DNA from: Arthrobacter sp. 135MFCol5.1
Lineage (GTDB): Bacteria > Actinomycetota > Actinomycetes > Actinomycetales > Micrococcaceae
Length of the DNA: 64,000 nt
Assembly (NCBI RefSeq): GCF_000374865.1
Contig: NZ_KB895455.1
Location: forward strand, 124,001-188,000
Reading direction: 5' to 3'
Shown one piece after another: positions 48,593 through 57,184 of this stretch. The notes under the pieces were generated by a model. The model worked only from the letters and a program-made list of their open reading frames with translations, made no database searches and was not told the DNA's origin. The position numbers and the translations under genes were made by a program. Within the stretch, counting starts at the first letter, position 1, and each line of letters begins with the position of its first letter.

Positions 48593-51500
48593 TGGGCGGC
48601 CAGTTCCGCGACGCCGGTCACCTGCACGCAGCCAACCTGCTGACGGACGGGCTTTCCGCCTGCCTGGCTGCTTCGCCGGCCCCCGCGTTCAGCTGGCGGC
48701 TGGCCCAGGGCGACGGCGACGATCCCGCCCTGGCACAGCAGACCGGCTACGAGGTTGAGGTCCGGGACACCCGGGGCGCGCTGGTGTGGGGCTCGGGTCC
48801 GGTAGCTTCCGCATCCCAGCGCGGCGTGCCCTATGGCGGCCCCGCCCTGGCGGACGACTCGGACTTCGCCTGGCGCGTGCGCATCCATGATGCTGCCGGC
48901 AGGGCGGGCTCCTGGTCTTCCCCGCACCCCTTCAGCACCGGCCTGACGGATGCGTCCTGGCAGGCCGGCTGGATCAGCCGGGCCCCGGGCGGGCGCGCCC
49001 CGCTGGAAATCCACAACCGCGCCCTGCGGGTGGCAGGCTCGCCGTTCCTGCCTCTGCCGTGCCCCGCCGTCCGCAGCGTCCGGATCCAGGCCCGGCTCCG
49101 GCCCGTCATGGGCAAAGCCGGCATGATCCTGCGGAGCAGCGGACCCGGGACGGGCGTGCTGCTCGAACTGGGCCCGGCCGGAGAACTGGTACTCCGCCGC
49201 ACTCCGGACTGGGAAATCCCCTCCCCCGCCGCCCCGGATTCCGAGGTCCTGGGAACCGCCGCACCGGCAGGAGACCGGCAACCTGGTCCCGGATCGTGGC
49301 AGGACCTGGATATTAGCGACGACGGGCTGACCATCCGGGTGTCGCTGGGCGGAACGGAACTGCTGGTGGTTGACGTACCGGCATCCGCGGACAGCGGCGA
49401 AAGGGCCGCCCTGCACCAAGGACCCCGGAGCCAGGCGGAGTATGCGCGGCTCAAAATCACCGGGGAGGTTCCCGGCCGTTCCGGAACCATCCTGCTGGAC
49501 CACCGTTTTGACGCCGCCGAGGACGACGCGCTTGCGTCCTTGGCACAATGGGACCGCACCACCGGACACCGGCAGCCCGACGAGTGGACCCTGTTCCGGG
49601 GCACCTTGGAGCTGGACGGGACGGTCCGGCGTGCCAGGCTCTTCGTGGCGGCACACCACCACGCGCAGGTTTCGGTGGCCGGAACGCCCTGCCTCGGCAC
49701 CACCTCGTTCGGCTACCCCGGCGAGGGGTATTTCGATGCCGCCGACGTCACCGGGGTCCTGGCGGCACATCCGGCCGGTACGCCCGTGCCGGTGACGGCC
49801 CTCCTCCACTGGTACGGTCCGGGCCAGGGCCGCGCCGCAGGTGTTCCCGGCCTGTTGGTCAGGCTGAGTGTTGATTACGACGACGGACGGCGCGGCGTCC
49901 TTGTCTCGGGCCCTGGCTGGCGTGCCGGCGAGGCCCCGTACCGCCAGTCGGGCTACCGCAATGACGAGGGCGACCCCGTGGAGCACCTGGATGGCGAGGC
50001 CGCAGCGTCCCTGGACATCACCGAAGACCTTCCTGCCGCCATCAGCGCCGGCCGGCACCCGACGTCGGACTTTCCCCGGCTGCACGCCCGCCGGACGTTC
50101 CTGGGCGGGGAGTTCGTGGCACCGCGGCGGTTCCTTGCCGCGGAGGACGGCACCCTGGTGGCGGACTTCGGGCGCGTCATCCCGGCCCGGCCCGAGGTGG
50201 ACTTCCTGGCCGGCGTCCCGGGGCGCACGGTCATGCTCCGGGCCGGCTACGTCCTGCGCCCGGACGGCAGGGTGGATGCCGGAAAGACCCCCAGCCAGAA
50301 CACGGATATGTCCTTCCCCTACACCCAAACCGCCGGGCCACAGCAGTTCCGGGCCTCCGTCCACCTCGGCTTCCGCTACTTGGAACTGCCGGGCGTGGAG
50401 GCGGCGGACGTGTCACGCGTCGGCGCCGCCACGGTCTACGGCAGCCACCCCGGCGAGGGCAGCTTCACCAGTTCCGACCCCGTCCTGGACGAGGTCGTCG
50501 GGCTGCTGCGCGATTCTGCGCTCTACGGTGTCCAGGAGCAGTTCGTGGACACTCCCACCCGGGAAAAAGGCCAGTTCCTGGCCGACGCCGCCAACATTTC
50601 CTACGCCACCATGGCGTTCTTCGGCGAACACGCCTACACGGCGCAGGCACTGCGGGAATTCGCCTGGTCAGCCGGCCGCTACTGGAACACCGGGGCGGAC
50701 AAGGGCCGGTACAACGCCGTCTATCCCAACGGCGACGGCAAGCGCGACATCCCCGATTTCTCCCTGATGCTGCCGGAGTGGGCGGAGGAGTACCACCTGC
50801 GCTCCGGAGACCTGGGCCTGGTCCGCGAACTGCTTCCCCACCTGTGCGACACGGCCGACTACGCCATGCGCTGCATTCCGGCGGAGGGCCCGACGGCGGG
50901 ACTGGTCACCAGGCTGGGCGGCGGCTCGGGCCCCTACCTGCACGGCATCGTGGACTGGCCCGCACCCGGCCGGTTCGGCTACGACATGGAGTGCGCGGCC
51001 AAGACCACCGTCAACGCCCAGGCCTACTCGGCTCTGGTGTCAACGGCACGGCTCTGCAACCTGGCCGGCCAGGAAGACGCCGCCGTCCGCTACGCCACGG
51101 CAGCCCGTGCGCTGGCCGCCGCCATCCGCGGCCGGCTGCGCGTTGGCGGGGTCATGGTGGACGGACTCCACGGGGACGGGACACCCAGTGCCCACGCCTC
51201 CCAGCACGCCACGTCCTTCCCGCTCTCACTGGGCATCACGGACCCCGGCCACGCGGACGCTGACGCCGACCGGATCGCCGGAATGGGCATGCGGCAAGGC
51301 CCCATGACGGTGCACCGGCTGGTCCGTGCCCTGCTGCGCCAGGGCCGCGTGGACGCCGTCCTGGACCTCCTCACCGCCAAAGACCAGCCCGGCTGGGCAC
51401 GGCTCCTGGACCGCGGAGCCACCTTCACCTGGGAAGCCTGGGACCTGGCCGAGGGGACCGACTACAGCCAGTCGCACGCCTGGTCCGCGTCCGTGCTCAA

Positions 51501-51843
51501 GGAGATCCTCGAGCACCTGCTCGGCATCCGGTACGCCGTGCCCGGCGGCACCGCGGTGGTGATCGAACCGCCGCTGTGCCAGTTGGAGCACGCCCGCGGC
51601 AGTATCCCGGTGGACAACGGATACGTACAGGCGAGTTGGCGCAGGCGCGGAGGTTCGGTGGAACTGGAGTGCACGGTTCCACCGGGCACCACTGCCACCG
51701 TGAGGCTGCCCGCCGGCACCTACGGGGTCAAAGGGCCCTCCGCGGATGCCGTCGTCGTACCTTCCGCCCCCTTGGGCACCGCGGACGGCGCCGCCAGGGA
51801 ATTCCGCGTGCACACCGGCACCTGGACGTTTACGCCCCGGTAG
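48592..51843 (+). CDS. Alpha-L-rhamnosidase (GH78)
   Basis: A 1083-residue enzyme that removes terminal alpha-L-rhamnose from oligosaccharides or glycosides. The N-terminal beta-domains include DSDFAWRVRIHDAAGRAGSW and STGLTDASWQAGWI. The catalytic (alpha/alpha)6 domain shows QEQFVDTPTREKGQFLADAA, GDGKRDIPDFSLMLPEWAEE and ATFTWEAWDLAEGTDYSQSH. No signal peptide, so it should be cytoplasmic. It overlaps the oxidoreductase stop by 1 nt. Its 3' end overlaps the convergent MFS gene by 14 bp. The rhamnose released feeds the operon at 30.8-40 kb. Confidence 0.95.
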   Translation: MGGQFRDAGHLHAANLLTDGLSACLAASPAPAFSWRLAQGDGDDPALAQQTGYEVEVRDTRGALVWGSGPVASASQRGVPYGGPALADDSDFAWRVRIHDAAGRAGSWSSPHPFSTGLTDASWQAGWISRAPGGRAPLEIHNRALRVAGSPFLPLPCPAVRSVRIQARLRPVMGKAGMILRSSGPGTGVLLELGPAGELVLRRTPDWEIPSPAAPDSEVLGTAAPAGDRQPGPGSWQDLDISDDGLTIRVSLGGTELLVVDVPASADSGERAALHQGPRSQAEYARLKITGEVPGRSGTILLDHRFDAAEDDALASLAQWDRTTGHRQPDEWTLFRGTLELDGTVRRARLFVAAHHHAQVSVAGTPCLGTTSFGYPGEGYFDAADVTGVLAAHPAGTPVPVTALLHWYGPGQGRAAGVPGLLVRLSVDYDDGRRGVLVSGPGWRAGEAPYRQSGYRNDEGDPVEHLDGEAAASLDITEDLPAAISAGRHPTSDFPRLHARRTFLGGEFVAPRRFLAAEDGTLVADFGRVIPARPEVDFLAGVPGRTVMLRAGYVLRPDGRVDAGKTPSQNTDMSFPYTQTAGPQQFRASVHLGFRYLELPGVEAADVSRVGAATVYGSHPGEGSFTSSDPVLDEVVGLLRDSALYGVQEQFVDTPTREKGQFLADAANISYATMAFFGEHAYTAQALREFAWSAGRYWNTGADKGRYNAVYPNGDGKRDIPDFSLMLPEWAEEYHLRSGDLGLVRELLPHLCDTADYAMRCIPAEGPTAGLVTRLGGGSGPYLHGIVDWPAPGRFGYDMECAAKTTVNAQAYSALVSTARLCNLAGQEDAAVRYATAARALAAAIRGRLRVGGVMVDGLHGDGTPSAHASQHATSFPLSLGITDPGHADADADRIAGMGMRQGPMTVHRLVRALLRQGRVDAVLDLLTAKDQPGWARLLDRGATFTWEAWDLAEGTDYSQSHAWSASVLKEILEHLLGIRYAVPGGTAVVIEPPLCQLEHARGSIPVDNGYVQASWRRRGGSVELECTVPPGTTATVRLPAGTYGVKGPSADAVVVPSAPLGTADGAAREFRVHTGTWTFTPR

Positions 51844-53128
51844 TTTGCACTGGAGGCCGGGCGCGCCGCCCGTGCCGCCAGAGCAGGAGGCCGATGACCA
51901 TGGCGGACAGCATGCCCAGGCAGCCGGTGGCCACCAGGCCCGCCCGGACTCCGAACTGCTCGGTCAGCCAACCGGCCAGGAGGCCACCGAGCGCATGTCC
52001 GCCGAGCAGGAGGGGCAGGTACAGGGCCATGACCCGGCCGCGGATGGCGGGCCCGGCCTCGAGCTGGACGGCGGTGGCGGCGCTAGTGAGGAACAGCAGC
52101 GTCATCATGCCCACCACCACCAGCATGGCGATGAAAAGGCCCACGGTGGGCATGAGCGCCGCCAGCAGCTGGGACAGGCCGAAAAGGCCGGCCGAAGCCA
52201 CAATGCCTTTCCGGCCCATGGTGCCAAGCCGGGCGGCCAGGAGCGCCCCGGCCAGGGCGCCGACGGCGCTGACGGTGTTGAACAGGCCGAAGCCTTCCAC
52301 GCCGTTGTGCCACACCCGTTCGGCGAACGCCGCCAGGACCACCGGCCCGTTCATCCCGAAGGCGCCCAGCAGGCCGGCGAGGAGGATGAGGAGCAGGAGC
52401 CGCGGCCGCTCCCGTACATAGTGGAGGCCGGCAAGCACCTGGCCCCGGCCGCGTCCGGCGCGCGGGCCGGGATACAGCTCGCTGGTCCGGATGGCCATGA
52501 TCAGGCCCAGGACACCCACGCCGATCAGCGCGTTGGCGGCAAAGGCCGCCGCCGGTCCGGCCTGGGCGATGAGCAGCCCGCCCAACGCCGGGCCGGCCAT
52601 GCCGCCCAGTTGGGACAGCGCATTGTTCAGTCCGATGGCCGGCCGCAGCGCGGCGTCTCCCACCACTTCATTGACGAACACCTGCCTGGTGGGCTGGTCC
52701 ACCGCCGCAATGATGCCCAAGGCGACGCAGCTGGCGTACACCACCCATACCGTCAGGGTGCCGCTCGCGGCCCACGCCGCGAGGCCAATGCCCAGCAGCA
52801 CGATGACGGACTGGCATACCATCATGATCCGGCGCTTGGGAAAGAGGTCCACTACCAGCCCGGCCAGCGGGCCCACCACCAGCATGGGCAGGAACTGCAG
52901 GGCGACGGCGGCGCCCACCGCTGCGGGGCTTCCGGTCAGCTGCAGCACCAGCCAGTCCTGGGCCAGGCGCTGCATCCACACCCCCAGGCTGCCGGCCAGC
53001 TGCATGCCCAGGAACAGCCGGTAGTTGTGCTGCCTCAGCGGGTGGTACCACCGGGGTTGGCCGGGCCCGGGGCGGCCGCGTTGACCGGTACGGGCGCGTT
53101 GATCGGTTCGGGCGCGGCGCAACGGCAC
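51830..53128 (-). CDS. MFS exporter (EntS/MFS_3 type)
   Basis: A 432-residue 12-helix major-facilitator protein. The opening PLRQHNYRLFLGMQLAGSLG, DLFPKRRIMMVCQSVIVLLG after helix 2-3, and VDQPTRQVFVNEVVGDAAL are typical of EntS-like MFS_3 exporters. The N-terminus carries a very basic 27-residue extension with RTDQRARTGQRGRPG; a start further in is possible. Substrate unknown. It lies 2 bp after the upstream DUF gene, so it could be the last gene of the following ABC operon. Confidence 0.88.
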   Translation of the reverse strand: MPLRRARTDQRARTGQRGRPGPGQPRWYHPLRQHNYRLFLGMQLAGSLGVWMQRLAQDWLVLQLTGSPAAVGAAVALQFLPMLVVGPLAGLVVDLFPKRRIMMVCQSVIVLLGIGLAAWAASGTLTVWVVYASCVALGIIAAVDQPTRQVFVNEVVGDAALRPAIGLNNALSQLGGMAGPALGGLLIAQAGPAAAFAANALIGVGVLGLIMAIRTSELYPGPRAGRGRGQVLAGLHYVRERPRLLLLILLAGLLGAFGMNGPVVLAAFAERVWHNGVEGFGLFNTVSAVGALAGALLAARLGTMGRKGIVASAGLFGLSQLLAALMPTVGLFIAMLVVVGMMTLLFLTSAATAVQLEAGPAIRGRVMALYLPLLLGGHALGGLLAGWLTEQFGVRAGLVATGCLGMLSAMVIGLLLWRHGRRARPPVQTTGA

Positions 53129-53130
53129 AG

Positions 53131-53763
53131 CTAGCGTCGGGGCCGGCCGGACCGCAGTTTTACTGCCGCCGCGGCGAGGATGAGGGTGCCGGGGACCACC
53201 ACGAAGAGCGCCGCGAGCATCCAGACGAACACCACGGCGCAGAACAGCGCGGCCGCGAGCAGCAGCGAACCGGTCCAGTCGCGCAGGGTCATTGCCTGCC
53301 CGGCATGGAGGGCCGTGCGCCAGGAGTCCCCTGCGGTGGCGCCTTGGCCGGTTGCGTCGGTCCAGGCCGAGGCGGTGCGGAGCAGCACGATCGCCGCTCC
53401 GGCCGCCAGGAGCAGGGTGGCTGGCAGCACCACTCCACGGCCCGGCAGTTGCCCCACCCAGGCGAGCAGGAGGTTGAGGACAATGACGACGGCGGCTGCC
53501 GCCGTCGTCAGGCCCAGCTTCCAGCTGCCGGGCAGGGCCGCCCTGAAGAGGCGCCAGAGTCCGCGGACCGAATCATCCCGGCCGGCCAGGTGCCGTTCCA
53601 GGTGGGCGATGCCGGCCGCGTAGGCGGCCGGAAGGGTTACCAGCGGGACGGACAGCACCAGCACCAGCAGGCCTGCCAGGAGGGTTTCGGAGAACAGGGC
53701 AAACCGGTTCACCGGGATGGGCTCGTGGCCGGAAACTGGGGTGGTGCTGTCCATGGCGCTCAT
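53131..53763 (-). CDS. DUF624-like membrane protein linked to ABC importer
   Basis: A 210-residue membrane protein with about five helices. The opening NRFALFSETLLAGLLVLVLS and PLVTLPAAYAAGIAHLERHL resemble DUF624/YesL-like proteins that accompany sugar importers. The start at 53763 has GGAGAG upstream. It follows the second permease by 18 nt. Confidence 0.75.
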   Translation of the reverse strand: MSAMDSTTPVSGHEPIPVNRFALFSETLLAGLLVLVLSVPLVTLPAAYAAGIAHLERHLAGRDDSVRGLWRLFRAALPGSWKLGLTTAAAAVVIVLNLLLAWVGQLPGRGVVLPATLLLAAGAAIVLLRTASAWTDATGQGATAGDSWRTALHAGQAMTLRDWTGSLLLAAALFCAVVFVWMLAALFVVVPGTLILAAAAVKLRSGRPRR

Positions 53764-53781
53764 TTTTCTCTCCGTTGTCCG

Positions 53782-54699
53782 TTAGCCCTTGAGGCCCTGA
53801 GTGGAAACGCCCTCGACGATGTACCGCTGGAAGATCAGGAAGAAGATCAGCACGGGGAGCAGGGCCAGGACGGACATGGCGATCATGGCGCCGTAGTCCG
53901 AGGACTGGGTTTGGTCCACAAAGAGGCGCAGGGCCAGGGGCAACGGGTACTTGTCGGGGGTGTTCAGGTAGAGCAGCGGGCCCAGGAAGTCGTTCCAGCT
54001 CCAGATGAAGGAGAAGATCGAGGTGGAGATCAGGGCCGGTTTCATCAGGGGCAGCATGATGGAGGTGAAGATCCGGACGTGCCCTGCGCCGTCGATGCGG
54101 GCTGCTTCGTCGAGTTCGGCGGGCAGGTTGCGCATGAACTGCACCATGAGGAACACGAAGAACGCGTCTCCTGCGAGGAACTTGCCGATGAGCAGGGGGA
54201 CGTAGGTGTCCACCAGTCCGAGCTGCTGGAAGATGATGTACTGCGGGATGATCACCACGTGGAACGGCAGCAGCAAGGTGGCGATCATCATGCCGAAGAA
54301 CACGCTGCGGCCGGGGAATTTGATCCGGGCGAAGGCGTAGGCGGACACGCTCGCGGAGAGGATGGTGCCGACGACGGCGCCGATGGCCAGGATCAGCGAG
54401 TTGGTGAAGAACTGCAGGGTGGAGACCCCGCCGATACCGTCCATCGCGGTGGCGAAGTTGTCAAAGCTGAAGTTGCTGGACCACAGCGAGGTGTTCTGGC
54501 CGCCGATTTCCGAGTTGGGTTTGAACGCGGAGGCGATCATCCACAGGGCGGGGTAGAGCACCACGCAGGTCAGCAGGAGCGCTGCGGCGTGGAAGATGGT
54601 GCTCTTGGCGCGTTTGGCGGTGGTGGATTCGGACTTCGGGTTGTGGGCCGGGGCTGTGGCGCCCGGGGCCGGCTGGACGGGGGTTGCCGTGGTTGTCAT
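53782..54699 (-). CDS. Carbohydrate ABC transporter permease (MalG type)
   Basis: A 305-residue permease: FHAAALLLTCVVLYPALWMI, FHVVIIPQYIIFQQLGLVDT, and the EAA loop AARIDGAGHVRIFTSIMLPL, ending FQRYIVEGVSTQGLKG. The C-terminal QGLKG is common in lactose/galactoside-type importers. Start overlaps the partner permease stop (ATGA). Confidence 0.92.
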   Translation of the reverse strand: MTTTATPVQPAPGATAPAHNPKSESTTAKRAKSTIFHAAALLLTCVVLYPALWMIASAFKPNSEIGGQNTSLWSSNFSFDNFATAMDGIGGVSTLQFFTNSLILAIGAVVGTILSASVSAYAFARIKFPGRSVFFGMMIATLLLPFHVVIIPQYIIFQQLGLVDTYVPLLIGKFLAGDAFFVFLMVQFMRNLPAELDEAARIDGAGHVRIFTSIMLPLMKPALISTSIFSFIWSWNDFLGPLLYLNTPDKYPLPLALRLFVDQTQSSDYGAMIAMSVLALLPVLIFFLIFQRYIVEGVSTQGLKG

Positions 54700-55649
54700 T
54701 TTGCATCACCGCTGTAGTGGACCCAGGACTTGGAGGTGCGGAAGAAGATCAGCGTGATGATGCCGACCACGATCACCAGCAGCCAGGCCATGGCCGAGGC
54801 GTAGCCCATCCGGAAGTCGCTGAAGCCGCGCAGGTAAAGGTAGAGGGTGTAGAAGAGGGTGGAGCCGGCGGGGCCGCCGTCACCGTTGGAGATGATGTAG
54901 GCCGACGCGAAGATCTGGAACGCGTGGATGGTTTCCATCAGGAGGTTGAAGAAGATCACCGGAGAGAGCATGGGCCAGGTGATGTTGAAGAACTTCCGCA
55001 CCGGACCGGCACCGTCCATCGATGCCGCCTCGTAGAGTTCGCCCGGGATCTGTTTCAGGCCGGCCAGGAAGATCACCATCGGGGCGCCGAACTGCCACAC
55101 GGTCAGCAGGATCATCATGGGCATGGTCATGGACGGATTTCCCACCCAGCCGCCGATGTTGATCCCGAAGAAGGACAGGCCCTGGTCCACCGGCCCGGAA
55201 TCGCCGAACATGGCCTTCCAGACGATCGCGATGGACACCGAGGCCCCGATCAGGGACGGGGCGTAGAACGCCGACCGGTAGAAGCCCTGGCCGCGGCGCT
55301 TGCTGTTCAGCAGCATCGCCACCGCCAGGGCCGCGGCGAGCTTGAGCGGGGTGCCGAAGACCACGTAGGACAGGGTCACGCCCACGGACTGCAGGAAGCG
55401 CTCGTCCTGGAAGAGGGTGGCGTAGTTGTCGAAGCCGATCCACTTGGGCGGCTCGAACAGGTTGTAGTTGGTGAACGAGAGGTACAGGGAGGAGATCATC
55501 GGCCCGACCGTCAGGGCGATGAAACCCAGCAGCCAGGGCAGCAGGAAGGTGTAACCGGCGCGGGCATCCGCCCCGCGCTGCCGCGACTTGCGCGGCAACG
55601 CGGTACCGGAGTGCCCCTGGCGCCTGCTCAGGGTTGGGCTTTGAGTCAC
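54696..55649 (-). CDS. Sugar ABC transporter permease (MalF type)
   Basis: A 317-residue permease: AGYTFLLPWLLGFIALTVGP, YLSFTNYNLFEPPKWIGFDN, and the EAA loop ELYEAASMDGAGPVRKFFNI. The GTG start at 55649 follows the binding-protein gene by 46 nt. It forms the channel with the overlapping downstream permease. Confidence 0.92.
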   Translation of the reverse strand: MTQSPTLSRRQGHSGTALPRKSRQRGADARAGYTFLLPWLLGFIALTVGPMISSLYLSFTNYNLFEPPKWIGFDNYATLFQDERFLQSVGVTLSYVVFGTPLKLAAALAVAMLLNSKRRGQGFYRSAFYAPSLIGASVSIAIVWKAMFGDSGPVDQGLSFFGINIGGWVGNPSMTMPMMILLTVWQFGAPMVIFLAGLKQIPGELYEAASMDGAGPVRKFFNITWPMLSPVIFFNLLMETIHAFQIFASAYIISNGDGGPAGSTLFYTLYLYLRGFSDFRMGYASAMAWLLVIVVGIITLIFFRTSKSWVHYSGDAK

Positions 55650-55695
55650 GAGTTCAATCCGTCAGTCGTGAACACTCGATCAGGCACTGGCCGGA

Positions 55696-56985
55696 TCAGG
55701 CGTTCTGCTTGATGAGGTCTTCGGCTTCCTTGAACCACGCGTCGACGGCACCGTCAACGGTGAGCTTGCCGTAGTTGAGGTCGGAGGCAATCCGGCCGAA
55801 CGATGCTTCCAGCGTGCCGAACCCGACGATCGGCGGCTCGGGTGCGTCCTTGAGGTACTGCTCGATGGACTTCTCGTAATCCACCACCAGCTTGTCGGCG
55901 CCATCGAACGTGGTGCCGTCGCGCTGGGTCTTGGAGGCCGGAACGCCGCGGGAGGTCTTGAAGATCTGGCCCACCTCGGGATCGTTGACCATGAAATCGA
56001 TGAAGCGTGCCGCCGCGTCCTTGAACTTGGTCTTGGCGCTGGCCACCATCAGCATGGACGGCTTCAGGAACAGGCCCAGGTTGTTCGGGTCATCCGAGGG
56101 CACCGGTACCAGCTTGAGTTGCTTGGCGCCGCTGTCAGCCAGGTATCCGGCCATGAAGTTGTCCCAGGTGACCTCGGCGGCACTGACGTTGGAGCCAAAC
56201 GGGGACTTGGGCTTGAGCTGGGTTACCCTGTCTTCCGGCACGAGGGCCTGGGTTCCGCGCAGCTTCGAGTTGAGGTTCCACCAGGTCTTCAGGTCGTCCT
56301 TGCTGAATCCCAGCTTCCCGGCGCTGGTGAAGGCCTGGATGTTCTTCTGGCGGAGCCAGATGTTGAACTGCCACCAGACACCGGTGAAGTCCGTGGAGCC
56401 GAAGAGGGTGCCGTTGCCCTTGTCCCCAACTTCCTTCAGGAACGACTGGAATTCGGACCAGGTCCATTTGCCGGTGGGTTCGGCGATGCCCAGGGAGGCC
56501 AGCTTGGCAGGATCGTAGTAGACCGCGAAGGCGTTGGTGCTGGTGGGGATGCCGTAGGTCTTGCCCTTGATCTGGCCGGACGGCAGGAGTGATTTCTCGA
56601 ACGCGGAGGTATCGATCTTCACCGTGCCCAGGTCCAGGAGCTGGTTGCGCTGGCCGTAATCGCGCAGGTAGGACAGGTCCCACTGCATCACGTCGGGCAG
56701 GCCGCCGCCGGCCGCTTCGGTGGCACGCTTCTGCCAGTAGCCCGCGAAATCCGTGAAGTTGCCGTTGACCTTGATGTCCGGGTTCTTTGACTCGAACAGG
56801 GCGATGGCTTTGCGGGTCCGCTCGGCGCGGTCGTCGTTGCCCCACCAGGTGTAGTTGATGGTCACGGGTTTTTCAGCGGATCCGGTCTGGCCGGATGAGC
56901 TGCCTCCGTTCCCGCAGGCTGCCAGGGCTGCGGCAGATGCGGTGCCGATGGCCACGGTTGTGAGGAAATGCCTTCTGTTGATCAC
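55696..56985 (-). CDS. Sugar-binding lipoprotein, likely beta-galactoside/galactan importer
   Basis: A 429-residue family 1 binding protein. The signal has twin arginines (NRRHFLTTVAIG) and lipobox LAAC. Body: YTWWGNDDRAERTRKAIALF, YLRDYGQRNQLLDLG and PTGKWTWSEFQSFLKEVGDK. It is divergent from the GH42 beta-galactosidase, separated by 199 bp with LacI-type sites. That context suggests galacto-oligosaccharides as ligands; this is inference. Confidence 0.9.
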   Translation of the reverse strand: MINRRHFLTTVAIGTASAAALAACGNGGSSSGQTGSAEKPVTINYTWWGNDDRAERTRKAIALFESKNPDIKVNGNFTDFAGYWQKRATEAAGGGLPDVMQWDLSYLRDYGQRNQLLDLGTVKIDTSAFEKSLLPSGQIKGKTYGIPTSTNAFAVYYDPAKLASLGIAEPTGKWTWSEFQSFLKEVGDKGNGTLFGSTDFTGVWWQFNIWLRQKNIQAFTSAGKLGFSKDDLKTWWNLNSKLRGTQALVPEDRVTQLKPKSPFGSNVSAAEVTWDNFMAGYLADSGAKQLKLVPVPSDDPNNLGLFLKPSMLMVASAKTKFKDAAARFIDFMVNDPEVGQIFKTSRGVPASKTQRDGTTFDGADKLVVDYEKSIEQYLKDAPEPPIVGFGTLEASFGRIASDLNYGKLTVDGAVDAWFKEAEDLIKQNA

Positions 56986-57061
56986 GGGAGCCTCCTTGCT
57001 CTTTGGGTGCCTGCCTTGGCTCGGTCTACAACGTAAGTAGTGAGCTGGCTAACATGGCGTC

Positions 57062-57145
57062 TGAAACGATACAATAGCTGCATTCGGATTAATGGGCAAG
57101 CGTTTTCCAAGCCGCCAGGCAAGCGTTTTCCAAGAAAGCGTTTCC
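57062..57145. promoter_or_regulatory. LacI-type operator cluster between ABC operon and GH42
   Basis: TGAAACGATACA (57062-57073) is followed by two identical 17-mers, GGCAAGCGTTTTCCAAG, at 57095-57111 and 57118-57134 (23-bp period). A third partial copy, AAGCGTTTCC, is at 57136-57145. The reverse (GGAAAACGCTTGCC) resembles LacI/GalR-family boxes. The 23-bp spacing is about two helix turns, suiting cooperative binding. Confidence 0.7.
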
Positions 57146-57184
57146 TCATTGCGAACCCCGCCTCACAGTTGACAAAGGAGTCCC

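Noticed and set aside
48232..50364. A 710-codon minus-strand frame opposite GH78
   Set aside because: Low-complexity Gly/Arg-rich shadow of a well-defined rhamnosidase.
57167..57172. TTGACA just upstream of GH42 as a -35 box
   Set aside because: It is only about 13 bp before the start codon and overlaps the ribosome site, leaving no room for a -10.
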